A DNA stretch of 64,000 nucleotides, from positions 14,581,449 to 14,645,448 of the forward strand of contig CM072894.1 of the NCBI GenBank assembly GCA_037013685.1, given 5' to 3'. Below are positions 14,709 to 26,454 of this stretch, piece by piece (positions within the stretch are counted from its first letter, which is position 1; every line of letters starts with the position of its first letter). A program made the position numbers and the translations under genes. The notes beneath the pieces are model-generated. The model was not told the DNA's origin and did not search any database. It was given only the letters and a program-made list of their open reading frames with translations. This stretch comes from Acridotheres tristis (taxonomy: Eukaryota > Chordata > Aves > Passeriformes > Sturnidae).

Positions 14709-15520
14709 TAATTAGCATTTACCTCTTTTTTTATTCTTTCCTTTCCTGATGGAAAGATCCTCAAGTCAATTAAGATTAGGGGAAATTTTGTTTAAGCATA
14801 TAGTGTTTTGTTCTTACTAAAAAGTTGAGAAAAAAAGCCCTATGAAAATACATCATGATATATCATTATATAAAATAGATACAAAAAAGTAAAATAAGCT
14901 TGGGGAATTAACTTTATTTGATATGGATTTAAATTATGTAAATAAATCTGCTCTTGGTAATTTGCACATTAGTATTCTCTTCAGCAAAGTGGTTAAGTGT
15001 GCTTAAGTATGACCTCTGCTTTGCCCAGGCAAAGAACAAAAATAAAAATAACACAACAAATTTAGAGAAGGTATAAAGGGGGAAATAGGGCTTACATTTT
15101 TACAGGTTATTTTGTTTCAGGTCAAGTAAGATTAATGACAATATGTAGAGGCTTCTATATAAAAATTCCATCTATTGTGACCAGCATTAAAGCTCTGTTT
15201 AAACAATATTGACAAGTAAACCCTTGACCTCTTCTATGTAGCTGAGATCTTTGAAATAGTCTTAGCAATATCCACTTGATTTATTATTTGAAGACGTCTG
15301 AGCAGGAAGCTATGTCTGTGTTTCAGGGTAGATTCTTGTATTAATGAGCTGGTCTCTCATTTCCTGAGCCAGTAGCATTTAGTACAAATTTTTTATAATG
15401 CCTTTTTATTTCTCCTATAAGTGCCAGTGCTGCTAACTCTCCACTGCACAGAAAAGAGCTTAAAGCAGATATAGATAGACCTCTTGGCTGAGAATTTATT
15501 ATGGTCTATCTTTTTATCCT

Positions 15521-15590
15521 AACATGTAAGAGAGAGGAATTGATGTGATGTTGTTTATGTTAACATATAATAGAGAGGAGATGATTTAAG
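15521..15590. repeat. Degenerate direct repeat, about 30-bp units
   Basis: AACATGTAAGAGAGAGGAAT and following bases (15521-15550) recur in diverged form as AACATATAATAGAGAGGAGA and following bases (15562-15590). Both copies run into a GATG motif. Confidence 0.6.
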
Positions 15591-16770
15591 TAAAATAGGA
15601 GGCAATATTGTAATAATAAAATTCACATGAAGTAGGGTAGGGAAGATGAAAGAATATGTCAGAGTAATGTAATATACTGAAAAGTGATAATAGCTTTATT
15701 TTGGTGAACTAAATTTCTTCTGGATGGACAACACAAAAATGAGAACTACAGATGAGTAAAGGATTTGGGTTTTGAACTTATGTTTCTAAAACTAAGGAAT
15801 ATATGTTATTATGATAAGACACAAGTCCTATGCAAAATGGTAATAAGGCCATTCCCAGATGAGTATTACTGTCTATTCTGCTACAAAAAAATGCTTTCTC
15901 TGAGGAAGAAGAGCACAGAATATCTGATGTTAAGTGCTATCACAGTTCGTTATAACACAAAAGCTTTTTTTTTTACAATATTATATGAGAGAACCTGAAA
16001 AATTGTAGGGGGGTCTTTTTTGTTTCCTCTCATTTCATCTGAAGACATTAAATTATTTCATGTTCACCTTTCCAAACCCTGATATCACATAATAATGTTT
16101 TTTGAATACAGAAGTGGATTTCCTATGTCACTTTCACACTGCAGCTTCAGAGAATACATGGAGCAATGCAGGTATTTTAAAAGCCTCTTAAATGAATTGC
16201 TCTTGGAATTTTTAGATCTTGAATATTTTAAGTCACATTATTTTGAGCTGTGATCATTTAGTAATAGGAACAATGGCTTTTCCATCTCTCAGAATTCTCT
16301 ACAAAGAATGAACTCATTTCACATAGTCTACAGGGATTTTGGCGAGTGGCTATTAGGAGTATAGATGGCCACTTTTCCTTGTAGATTGACTTAGTGAGTG
16401 TAGATTTAATGAGATTTCTTAATATCATTTTTATGCTCTAGAACTGTATATATAGATATATCTATTACTAGATAAAACTCGTTCTTTGTTGGACTGTGCT
16501 AAATATAGTGTCTGTGATCTGGAATTTGCTTAAACAACAAACACTGTAAAAGCAGAGTTGTGGAAATCCTAATTTCAAATGTCTATTTTGAAAATAGCTG
16601 AACAGGAGCTGAATTCTCTGATATAATTGTGTTATATTAATTTAGCATTCTTGTGACTCATTTTTTGTCACTACATTGATTTTTTTTTTTTCAATGTCTT
16701 TTTGGTATCATCAGCTTATATGAGCATACTTATAACCTTTATTGCAACATATTCTTGCAAAACTCGTTAC

Positions 16771-17303
16771 TCATAGTATCAGAGAACAGCCCAGGTTGGA
16801 AGGGATCTTGAAAGACCCTCTGGTCCAAGCTTTCCTGGGAAGGGGAGTCATGGTGTGATTATCTAGCAGCTTGTCCACATCTTGACACCTCCAGCGCTCA
16901 AGACTCCATCGTGTTCCTGGGAGGTTGTTGCAGTGAATTCTTCATCTCACTGTAATTTTTTCTCATGTCAAGATGGAGCATCTCCCAGTGTACTCCTCAA
17001 ACCTTGTCTTCTCCACGTGGTTCCTCATGGAGAGAGAGCCTCCATCCTCTTTTTGACAGTCCTTTAAATACTGAAATTCTGTTATGAGTTTCCATCCAAG
17101 CGTTCTCTTTTTCGGGGAGAAAATTCCAGCTTCTTCAGTCTTTCCTTTTAGGGCAAGTTCTCCAGAATTTTCATCACCATTTAGGGCCTTGTTTGGACCT
17201 TTCCATTCTGTCCACATCTTTCTTGGTTTGTAGGGGCTAGCACTGTACACAGTACTGTGGGTGCAGCCTGACAAGCACTGAGTAGATTGGAATGATCACA
17301 TCT
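16771..17303 (-). mobile_element. CR1 LINE fragment, truncated 3' end
   Basis: About 530 bp of a decayed CR1 retrotransposon in reverse orientation. Seen: the low-coordinate end reads ATAGTATCAGAGAACAGCCC followed by AGGTTGGAAGGGATCTTGAA, the reverse complement of the typical avian CR1 3' terminus. Near 17230 there is CTAGCACTGTACACAGTACT and then GCAGAGTAG-like sequence (GCACTGAGTAGATTGG), matching the region coding for the C-terminal end of CR1 reverse transcriptase. Scattered substitutions and indels break any reading frame, so it is inactive. Birds carry many thousands of such 5'-truncated copies. The subfamily cannot be assigned by eye. Confidence 0.92.
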
Positions 17304-20300
17304 CTATCTGTTTATAAAGCCCCTGTAGACTGAGGATTGAAGATGAATCTTAATTAAGATTAAACATATTGTTTTTTCATACTGAGATTTCAAAGTGATT
17401 GAAATGACCAGAATTTGTTATGCTGTTTTGCAATCTGTGTGTTTGGATTCACAGCTAGTAATGTCAGATGTGGTTTCTATTTTGTGCTCTTCTTTATGTG
17501 AGTTGTTATGGATGGATGGTGTCCACTGCTCTGTAAGGAAAAGCAAGGATATCTGTCTTCCTCAACAAGTGGATGTGAGGTTGCAAGATGTATTTCTGTG
17601 CTGGTCTTTATGTCACTCTGTGACATAAAGAAAACAGAAGATTATGTGAAGGGTTGTGACAAAGCTGCTCTGGCTCTTCATTGCATCTCAAGTTTCAGTC
17701 TCGGTCCAAATCTGGCTCTGGTAAGGAACACTTGTCTCATTAGTCAGTTTTTCTCTTGTCCGGAGCCAGCAATGCTGACTGAAACAAATTAACTGTTTGG
17801 GAGGGGTAGACAGAAGAGCACTTTTGTGCCTGACGTCAGAGATGTCCAAAAACAAAATACTGAGTTACCTTTGTGTGGATTTCTTAATGTGGAGCTACTG
17901 TATTTCACAGTTCTGTTGCTGCCAATCTTATGTGTTTATTTACAATTATGGGCAAGAATTGCTTGACTGAAGGTTCAATTTATTTTCAGAGATGGCAGAA
18001 ATTTTCTGTAAGGGTCCCTTTCTAAGTTCAGGAGGTACTCACATCTTGTTGTGATGTATTTGAGGATGGCTGCCCTGTGCAGATGAACCCACTAAAGACA
18101 GAATATTCTTTGGTGCTCTGTATTCTTCACAATGGTGTTGAAGGATGTAAGCTCTTGGCTTGTAGGATTTGACATTGAGTTCATTATGCAGGCTCTTCCT
18201 TTCTGTGAGTTATCTTTTACATGAAACCTATACTCCTTTCTAAAGTAGTTATTTTCTCATATGCAACATATATTTAATGATTTGAGAAGCCAAATTAAAC
18301 ACTCATTTACCTGCATGTGCTACGTTTTTTGTAGAAGTCCAGTCAGTTTTATTCTTTCTCAAGTTTCCATCTAAGGAGCAAATTTTTTTAAGAAAATTCT
18401 TAATAATATTATTTTATATCTTTTAAAAAATATGAAATTGAGAAGAGGAAATGTAAGATTAAGTTATTTTAAGATCATTTTTGTTCATCTTTTACTAAGT
18501 CTGCTTAACCGCTGTGTGCCCACTATATTTTCCTCTGAAATCAATGAAATGGAAGGAGATAGCTGACATGCTCGGTAGACCAGTGGGCATGAAAACCTAG
18601 AAATGTGTGCAAAATACAGAAATAGTAAGATAGTATCCTGATTAAATAATTGGAGATATGTTGAAAGCAGGGGAGGTTGTTTCTCGTACTGCCCCTTCTC
18701 TAAGTGAAGGCACTTGTTAAGGTTTTTGTTTTAGCCAGCAATATTGTAGAGCAAACCCAAGCTACACAGTTAGTCTGCCCAGACAATATTTATATAATCA
18801 ATTTATAGATTTATTTATATCAATTTATTATTTATCACTTGCTTCTAAAGGAGACATAGAAGATACCTTATTGGAATTTTAAATATTTTGGTAGTCATTA
18901 TGATATCTTTCCCCGATATTTAGTATGGTTCTACAGCTGTGCAAAAGAGCAGACTTCATGAACTGACTCATTTACAGAAAATGGCCCTCTGCTCAATTCA
19001 ATTAAAACTGCCTTTCCAAACTTTCAGCATTCTATTTAAGAACACAATCATGATTTTTTTTTAAACTGGCAAATATTGAGCAATGTCCACCACTATTTTT
19101 TCCTGAGCCCAACAGGCCAGACATACATATGTAAAGTGAAGGATTCCTGGGAATAATTTTGTACATTGTTATAGAAATGATGGCTTCATTTATCCAGAAA
19201 AGGAGATGAGTCCTTATATGTTTGAAAGACAAAGTAAATTGTCTCAGTTTTCTATTAAATTTGAGTGCTGTTAGGTCCCAAAATGTTCTATGGCTAAGGG
19301 AGTTACTGGATGTACTGCAGAGTCCATCTCATTCAGCTGGTTTTAGTTCATCTGGTCCTGGATGTTTGCTCTTCATGTTTCATTGTGTGCCACTGCACAA
19401 AACTTCCCCAGTGAACTGGCTTGCTCAACAAAAGCTATCTTGTAGTGTCACCTACAATTTGGGCACAAGTAAGCCCCATTCACTTTGGTAGGTTTTCCCT
19501 GTATTTTTTAGGGGAATCCAGCCTATGAGGGCAGCCTAAATTAGTACGGTATAATCAGGGCTGTAGCATTCGTTTAAAGAGAGTTTGGGTTGTGATTTCT
19601 TTTAAGGGTATCTCAGACTTAAACTGAGGTGAAGCTGAAGAATTGCAGAAAGACAGCTGGCCTAGTTTTCCAAGGACACAGTATCTGCAGTTTCTTTTGG
19701 CTTCTGTGCAGTTTCAGAGGATCAGTGCTTTGGGAAACTAGGCTGAATGGCAGATAATAGTGAAATAGCCCTCAGGAATAATCATTATATTAGGGAAAGC
19801 TTAGTCAAATAGCTTTGCACTCTGATATTTTTATTTAGTTAATAATAATGTCGAAATAACCTAATTTGAATAACATTTTGAAATTTAAAAATGCATATGC
19901 ATGTCTGTTGTATTAAAAATGTGATTCTTATCTGTTTTCTGTATGACAATTAGAAGCTCAGTCATGTTTTTATGGGAATAAAATCTGCATCCTGTCATGC
20001 ATTGCAGTATGTTGGTACTTTGCCAAAAGGGTGGCAGACTGCAGTGCTGTGAATCTATTGAAGTCCAAACAAACTTGTTTCAAGAAAATCAGAGAAAATA
20101 CATGCCAATCTGACTGAGAAAATCCAAATTACTTCAGCCTATGATTAATTAAATTAGGTTGTTTCAAAATTGATAACAGGTGCCTGGAATGATCTTACTT
20201 AATGCTATCAGTGCTTTGAATGTCTCTGGAGAACTTGGATTAGCTGATTGAGTACCCCCTTACAGAAGATGTCCTATGTGAGCTTGTTGTCCCAAAGGGA

Positions 20301-20813
20301 TAAAATGGGGACATCTCAGATACCCTGAAGAAAATATATATGCAAATGCATGTGATGAAAGGTAGTTGAGGTATCAAGGAAAAACCTTAGAGGTTAAAAT
20401 ATCAAGATCAGTATTTTATCCAGATTGAGAAAGGGAGGATGTCATGTATACAACGCAAATATAACCTATATGGAATGCTTATCAAATATAACAGGATTCA
20501 GAGTTAATGTTTCAGGATGAAGTTGTTCTCAGATGTTGCTGTGATTTTTGAACTGCAGTAACATAACCTACACAATTCCTGTGATGTTTTTAGAACGATG
20601 AGCTTTGGAAGCTGCAGAGCAAACGGATGGAATTTTCCATCGAAATGGTATAGGTGGAGGTTTGACAGCAAAGCCATTGCTGCAGCACTGTTCCTGGAGC
20701 TGGATTGTGTTGTTTTTCTTCTATCCCATGCCTGGAAATTTTCAACCAAGCTTCCGCCTATCTTGCACTTGTTCATACACAGCTTTGGGAGCATATGCTT
20801 GTGTTTATAGTAG

Positions 20814-20828
20814 ATATATATATATATA
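20814..20828. repeat. Short AT dinucleotide repeat
   Basis: Uninterrupted AT repeat of about seven units. Similar but imperfect TA-rich stretches occur near 16446-16466 and 23631-23650. Confidence 0.85.
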
Positions 20829-21459
20829 CTTACAGAGTCTCAGAAATATTTGAATGACTGTGTGCATCTGTGAACCTGCAAACCTTTGGGATGGATTTTA
20901 ACAGGTGTAAATCTACTTCTAATTCTAACACTTGCCATCTCTGTATAGCCCATGCACACAATTTGATGACTTTGTGAAAAAAGAAGGCCGGCTGCCAAGA
21001 AAAATTAACCCTATGTCTTGTGTCACTTAAGCAGTTTAAGTGACTTTCACACCTAAGGCTGAAATAAAAACGAGCTACTACTTGTCACCATGCTCTAAGA
21101 GACTGGTCTCTGTTGAATAACAACATCCATCTGCTTCAGAAAAATTTTACTAGAGTAGACTGTGTCCTACTACACGAATCCAGCTGCCTGACCACAGAAA
21201 CAATCCTCCCAGTGCAGTGCAGAGCCCTTGGTCAGCATCTCACATGCATCTTCTGCATCCAAAATAGCCCTGGCATGGATTCTTTCGTGCTTGGTGGCTC
21301 CATTCCATCAGCTTTCTCCCTTCCCGTGGTCTGAAACATAGTTGTGCTGATGCAAGAGTGTATTTTCTTTCCAGCTGGCTCTAAAGTGGGTGCCATTGAT
21401 CTGATGTTTTGCAGATATACTGAAACCCAGACTTCAGGATGAGGTATTGTGCAATTCTG

Positions 21460-21518
21460 GGGGAAGGGGGAAAAAGAGGAAAAAAAAAAACCAAAAAAAA
21501 AACCCCCAAAAAACCCAG
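21460..21518. repeat. A-rich / purine-rich low-complexity tract
   Basis: GGGGGAAGGGGGAAAAAGAG followed by runs of A interrupted by CC and CCCCC. Lysine-rich open frames across it are a by-product of AAA codons and are not genes. Confidence 0.85.
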
Positions 21519-24500
21519 TTGCTAACTCAAGCATCACTAAAAAGGAAAAAGATTTGGTATGCAAGAAGAGAAAACAAAGGAAGAGAGGCCAGTATGATCA
21601 TAGTTATGTGCAATGGAGTGTCAATTTAAGTAGAGAAAGGATAGATGGAAAGACCAAGAAAAGGAAAACTGAAAGTGACAGAGGAAGGATTGAAGGGTAG
21701 GGAGTTTGTGAAATGTGCAGTTTCTATCCAGCTTGAAGAGGCTGTGTGGGAGAAGATTGGAGCCAAAACACAGTCCACAGAAGAACAGACATCTCACTTC
21801 ACATTTACAGAGTATGGGTAGAAATTAAGTTTCTTGTATTGTGCCAGTTAAGCAACTCAGCCCCTGAAGGCAGGAGACTTTCCTCAGCCCCTATTTGATG
21901 ACTCTGGCTGAACACAAATGCTCAGGGAGTCATACTGTGTCATAACTGCACCCATTTGAAACACCTGGCTTAGAACTGGGCTGTACAGGCTTCCAGCCCT
22001 GCATTTTATCATTATAAGTGATTTCATCTGTAGAAACTTCCTGTTGTGCCCTGCCATTGAACAAGAATGTCCACTCAGGAGGGAGGTGGCAAGTTAAAAT
22101 CTGAACAGAAAGAGATACTGGTAGTTTGGATAGCTCTCCCAATAAGATCCCTAAATTAGTGAGCCTATGCGTCATGAGTGGTGTTTATGTGGCTTAGTTT
22201 CTTTTTTCTGTTTCTTCTTGCATCTGGATGCTATACTTTTCAAAACAAAAAACTCAGATGGAAATTTGGAGTCAATTTGAGCTGTCAGCTCATGTTATAA
22301 TATACCTGGATTATACCTTCACTCTCAGTAAAACTGTCTTGATGCTTTTTGCCTATGTTCAAACTTTTTGGATATTAGCCCTTGCAAAAAAAGAGAAAAG
22401 TATGTTTGTTTTGTTGGGGGGAGCAGAGATTTTTTGTTTGTTTGTTTTGTGGGTTTTTTAGTAATTCCCAAGGCTCTTACATTCAAATCCTGTGAATGAC
22501 TATTTTCAAACTAAATAATGTCTCAGAAGGTTGTGTTGAATTTACTTTTTCATGTTGGTGCTAACGTCTTCCTTATTTTTTATCATTACTGTGACATTTT
22601 TGTGTCTGTGACCCACTGTGCTTCCATTTGATGACTTACTAATGGCTGTTATCCCTCAACAACAGAGGATACCGATTAAAAAAAATTATCCACATGGACA
22701 TTTTTATACCACCTCTCCCATGGCCTTTATTGGGTTTTCATATTTCTAGTGCCAAAGGAGTGCATTTCAAGATAGTTAAAGACCGTCTTTCAAAGTATTC
22801 ACAATAATGAAGTCAAATAATTTCTGTGGAAATCTGACAGTGGTTCTTCCTGGTATAAACATACTCCACAATATGATCCCCTGCCCAAGCTATAGAAAGT
22901 TCTTTCAGCAGCCTGAATCTGTGTACCCTGCTCCCTTTTCCTCTTTCTCTGAAAGTGCTTATACTTTCGCTTAAGGACAAAAACTTCCTCAGCCTGACTG
23001 TGTGCAATTCTTTGCATCAGAATTTGGGAATTTCTGGAGCATGAGTGTTGCCTCTTCCTCAGTGACAAAGTGCTTTGCAAATGGAATTGGACGGGTGAGT
23101 CTTTGAGGGTTTTGTTTGTATGGGATTTTTAGTGGTGTGTCATCACTTTCTAAAAGAAAAATATCTATATTTCAGGAGTAGTGTCACTGGGATCTATCTG
23201 TTGTGATGGAATATCTGCTTTTCAGCTCCAGTAGAGATGACTGAACTGAGTAAAATGATCAGAGTAGAACATGCTTAGTAGAAGAAATTTGTTATTATAA
23301 AGCAGTACATATCACATACTTTCTTTTTGACCTTGGGGAAGTTACAGATGCTTTAATTCACTTTGTGTAAAGGTTGATGTACTTGTTAGATGTATCTCTT
23401 CTTGGTATTGCTTACTTGAACTATAATTTAGGTCAAGAGTTCTTTTTTGTGTATGGAGCGCTCTTAGTACTGTATAGCTTGATGTCACTGTGACACTTCT
23501 CACTATTATTGTAATACACACATTAAAAATAATCAAGGATCTTTCATATTATTTAGACCAGCTTGAAGCTGCTTATCCTATGTGATTCCCTACTATTCAC
23601 ATTATTTAAGAACTCTCTGTCATTATGACAAGTATATATACATATATAAATATCAACTTGTGAAGAAAAAGCTGGGGAAGAGATATATATGTCTGACTGT
23701 TAAAATTTTGCCACTTACAAATATAGAGTTTTTTTTCAATTCTAAATTAGTATGGAGATTGTAGAGAAATGCAATGTAGAATTTGAGAACTGAAAGTTAA
23801 GAGTCGTTCAGAATCTGTGTGCCCATGATAAACAGGAAGGGTGAAAGGTGTCTCATGCTCTGTATGGGAAATATCCTCTTCTCCAGTGCTTTGGAGTACA
23901 AGATCCAAAGCAGAAAATAAGTTCATCATTCTCTCTTCTCCAACTGCACTGAAGTAACTATTTACTGAGATGAATCCTGAAATATTTGGTGTCATCTCGA
24001 CTTTTTAATGACAAATGCTTAGATCAAAGTAGCAAGTGAGGTGGGGCAATGATTAATGGCTTGAACAAAAATAGATTTTACTGTGCATTTATAAATGGAG
24101 TGTCATGCCTTGGATATTTGTTAGGACTTTGAAGGCTGCATACCTGTAGAACCTGCTGCAGTCCTTGAGGCTGGAGAAAGATTTAAGAATTTGTCTGTGA
24201 AGATTGCTGCTCAGGGGGAGAATTAAGTTGACATTAAGTTCTTATGACTGCCCCATTCCTCATTGTGACAAAGGGGCATGTGTTACACAACATGACATCT
24301 GATTGCTACGTATGGAAATACTTCTATGCTTCATAAAATGGGGAATATATTTGTCATCCCACCAGTGTCCTGGGACGAGCTTTTGAAGTTAAAATGTCAT
24401 TTTTGAGGATGTGCTGTAGGTCTTTTTCTAAATGCCATAAACTGGAACAGGAATACTGTTTTATTATTTCATCTAGCATGCAAGATAATGCTAAGTTTAA

Positions 24501-26345
24501 TGGGTGTATAGGCACCCATGAATATATGTGTGTAAGTTTGATGCATCTGTGTGAAGTAAATATTCAAACACAGTTTGCCTCACGTAAGTAAGACTACAAG
24601 ATACCAGCAAGAGGCGATAGGTTTTAATAGTCCTTTCGTATGTATTTCAAGAATATGTTTGCCATGAGACATCTGCCTATGCATAATCTGGGGCAGAGTT
24701 AAATACTGCTTTTCTGAATTGTTCTGGAGCCAAACTTAGTGAGCGCTGGGTGACAGAAAAAGGAAAAGCTGTAGTACCTGTATGACTTGTGTGCAGATGT
24801 CTTGCTGGAGGTTAAGATTTAAGAGTTCAGGGAAATACATAACTGAACTCCTTTGATTCAATGCTGAGATATTTCTGGTAGTTCATCGTGTCTTGTGAAA
24901 TTTATCTACTGCAAAAGGGATTTACCTGTTACTCACTGGACATGTGCTTGACCATGTCTTTAGCCTGTTCTGTGTGCCTGTACAGTAGGATCAGGTTGTT
25001 CTACCTCACCTCCAATTTCTGTTTTCCTCCTTCAAGCTGGGATGATTCTTGGGGATTGTATCAAGTGTAGTGTATTAAAATACTACTCAAGCATAGCCAG
25101 CAGATTTCCCAGCATGTTTGGCAGGGCATCAGTGTTCTCCTGACAAAGTTACTTCACCTTTGCTTTGAGCCCTGCTTTGAATTTTTGAAGCTAAGTATGG
25201 GTGATTTGGCATTATCTATGCTTAATAAAATTTGGATTACTGATCCTTTATTCCAAGAAGTAGGGAGAATAGTTTTTTTTTTTTTGTCGAAAGGTCCTTT
25301 CTTTTACATACTAATCATTGGTTTAAGTCAATATCTCTGGAGGGTGCTTCTAGTTCATTGGTGTGATATTCCACATATTATAAATTCATTGAAATATTCA
25401 TGAAATTCATTCTATCTGAGATCATAATAGCAGCATTTTTCTGCTGAAAGCATGTGTGAAAATATTTGCTGAACAAAGTTGAAAGTTAAGAATCATGATG
25501 GGTAGTAAAATAACAATAAGGTCAAATCTTAGCAACTAAGTTTTATCTTTTTCTTAACTTTTATATTATTACCAGGTATTGCCCACTTTTTTTCTAGACT
25601 GCCCTTTAGTGAAAATTTGCTGTAGCAATTGTGTGTGTGACTAGTACACAGTGCACTGAAGAGAAAACCTTGAGAACATAACAGCAACCCTAAAGAGCTG
25701 CTTGTGCATGAAAAGCAGAGAACAAAACCTTAAGGATCCAAGCATGGCTATGCAGGGAAGCCTTTCATGAATTTGACAGTAGCATGCTATTGCTGTTTGG
25801 TACTAAGCTTTACAGAAGTCCAAGTTGCTAAATTTTGGGCTTCTTGGAAAGATGCTTTTCTCAGTGCTCCATCTAAAAATACAGGACATCTACATAGACT
25901 GTCCATTTCTCTTGTGTCACATCCTGACAGTACAATTCTCCAAGTTTCTCATCAGCCAATATACAAGCATGTTGTATTCCAGTCTGCTAAAGAGACTTGC
26001 CTGTGTCAAAACAACGTGAGGGGAGAGCATGGACATAGAATCTAAATGGAAACAGCATGTTTTGTGTAGATGTTTTTGGATTCTGGGTGACTTGTTTGTT
26101 ATTAAAACTTGTTTTCTGAGATAGTAAGTAACCTATTCAAAGTGCTTAAAATGTTGCTTCTCCAGCGTTCACATAAAAGAGAGAAAATAGAGAGGGGAAA
26201 AGTTTGAAGTATGAACTGTGGGCAAAAAAAAATAAAAAGCCACCACCTGAGCATCTTGGCAGTTGAGCTGTTCAGTGTCAGCTTTCCTTTCTTTGGCTAT
26301 AGGAGCTGCTTGTGACTGACACCTGAGAGCATTTGCCCTCAGATA

Positions 26346-26397
26346 AACTCTTCAAGAGGCCTTTCCTTTCTTGTAGCTCTGTGATTCTAATGTGCAT
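26346..26397 (+). mobile_element. Possible very short CR1 3' remnant
   Basis: The stretch AGATAAACTCTTCAAGAGGC, CTTTCCTTTC, then CTCTGTGATTCTAATG resembles the terminal AGATGATCTTCAGAGGTCCCTTCC..TTCTGTGATTCTATG of avian CR1 in sense orientation. Only about 50 bp can be aligned by eye and the middle is poor, so chance similarity is possible. Confidence 0.4.
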
Positions 26398-26432
26398 TCT
26401 TTTGTGCTTTCTCTCTCTTCCCCTTGCTTAGA

Positions 26433-26454
26433 TGTGTGGTGTGGTGTGGTGTGA
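26433..26454. repeat. GTGTG short tandem repeat
   Basis: Four near-perfect five-base GTGTG/GGTGT units in a row in otherwise ordinary sequence. Confidence 0.75.

Larger units (their letters stand above)
5346..16770. other. Non-coding, probable intron
   Basis: AT-rich unique sequence with T-rich runs near 8382-8402 and 8475-8503, the short tandem repeats at 9339 and 15521, and the hairpin at 14667. The longest ATG-started frame of the whole window (129 codons, 11942-12331) lies here. It has no recognisable domain and overlaps frames on the minus strand, so it is treated as chance. Confidence 0.65.

Noticed and set aside
21447..21700. Lysine-rich frames of 60 and 83 codons
   Set aside because: They arise from the A-rich low-complexity tract and have no other protein-like features.
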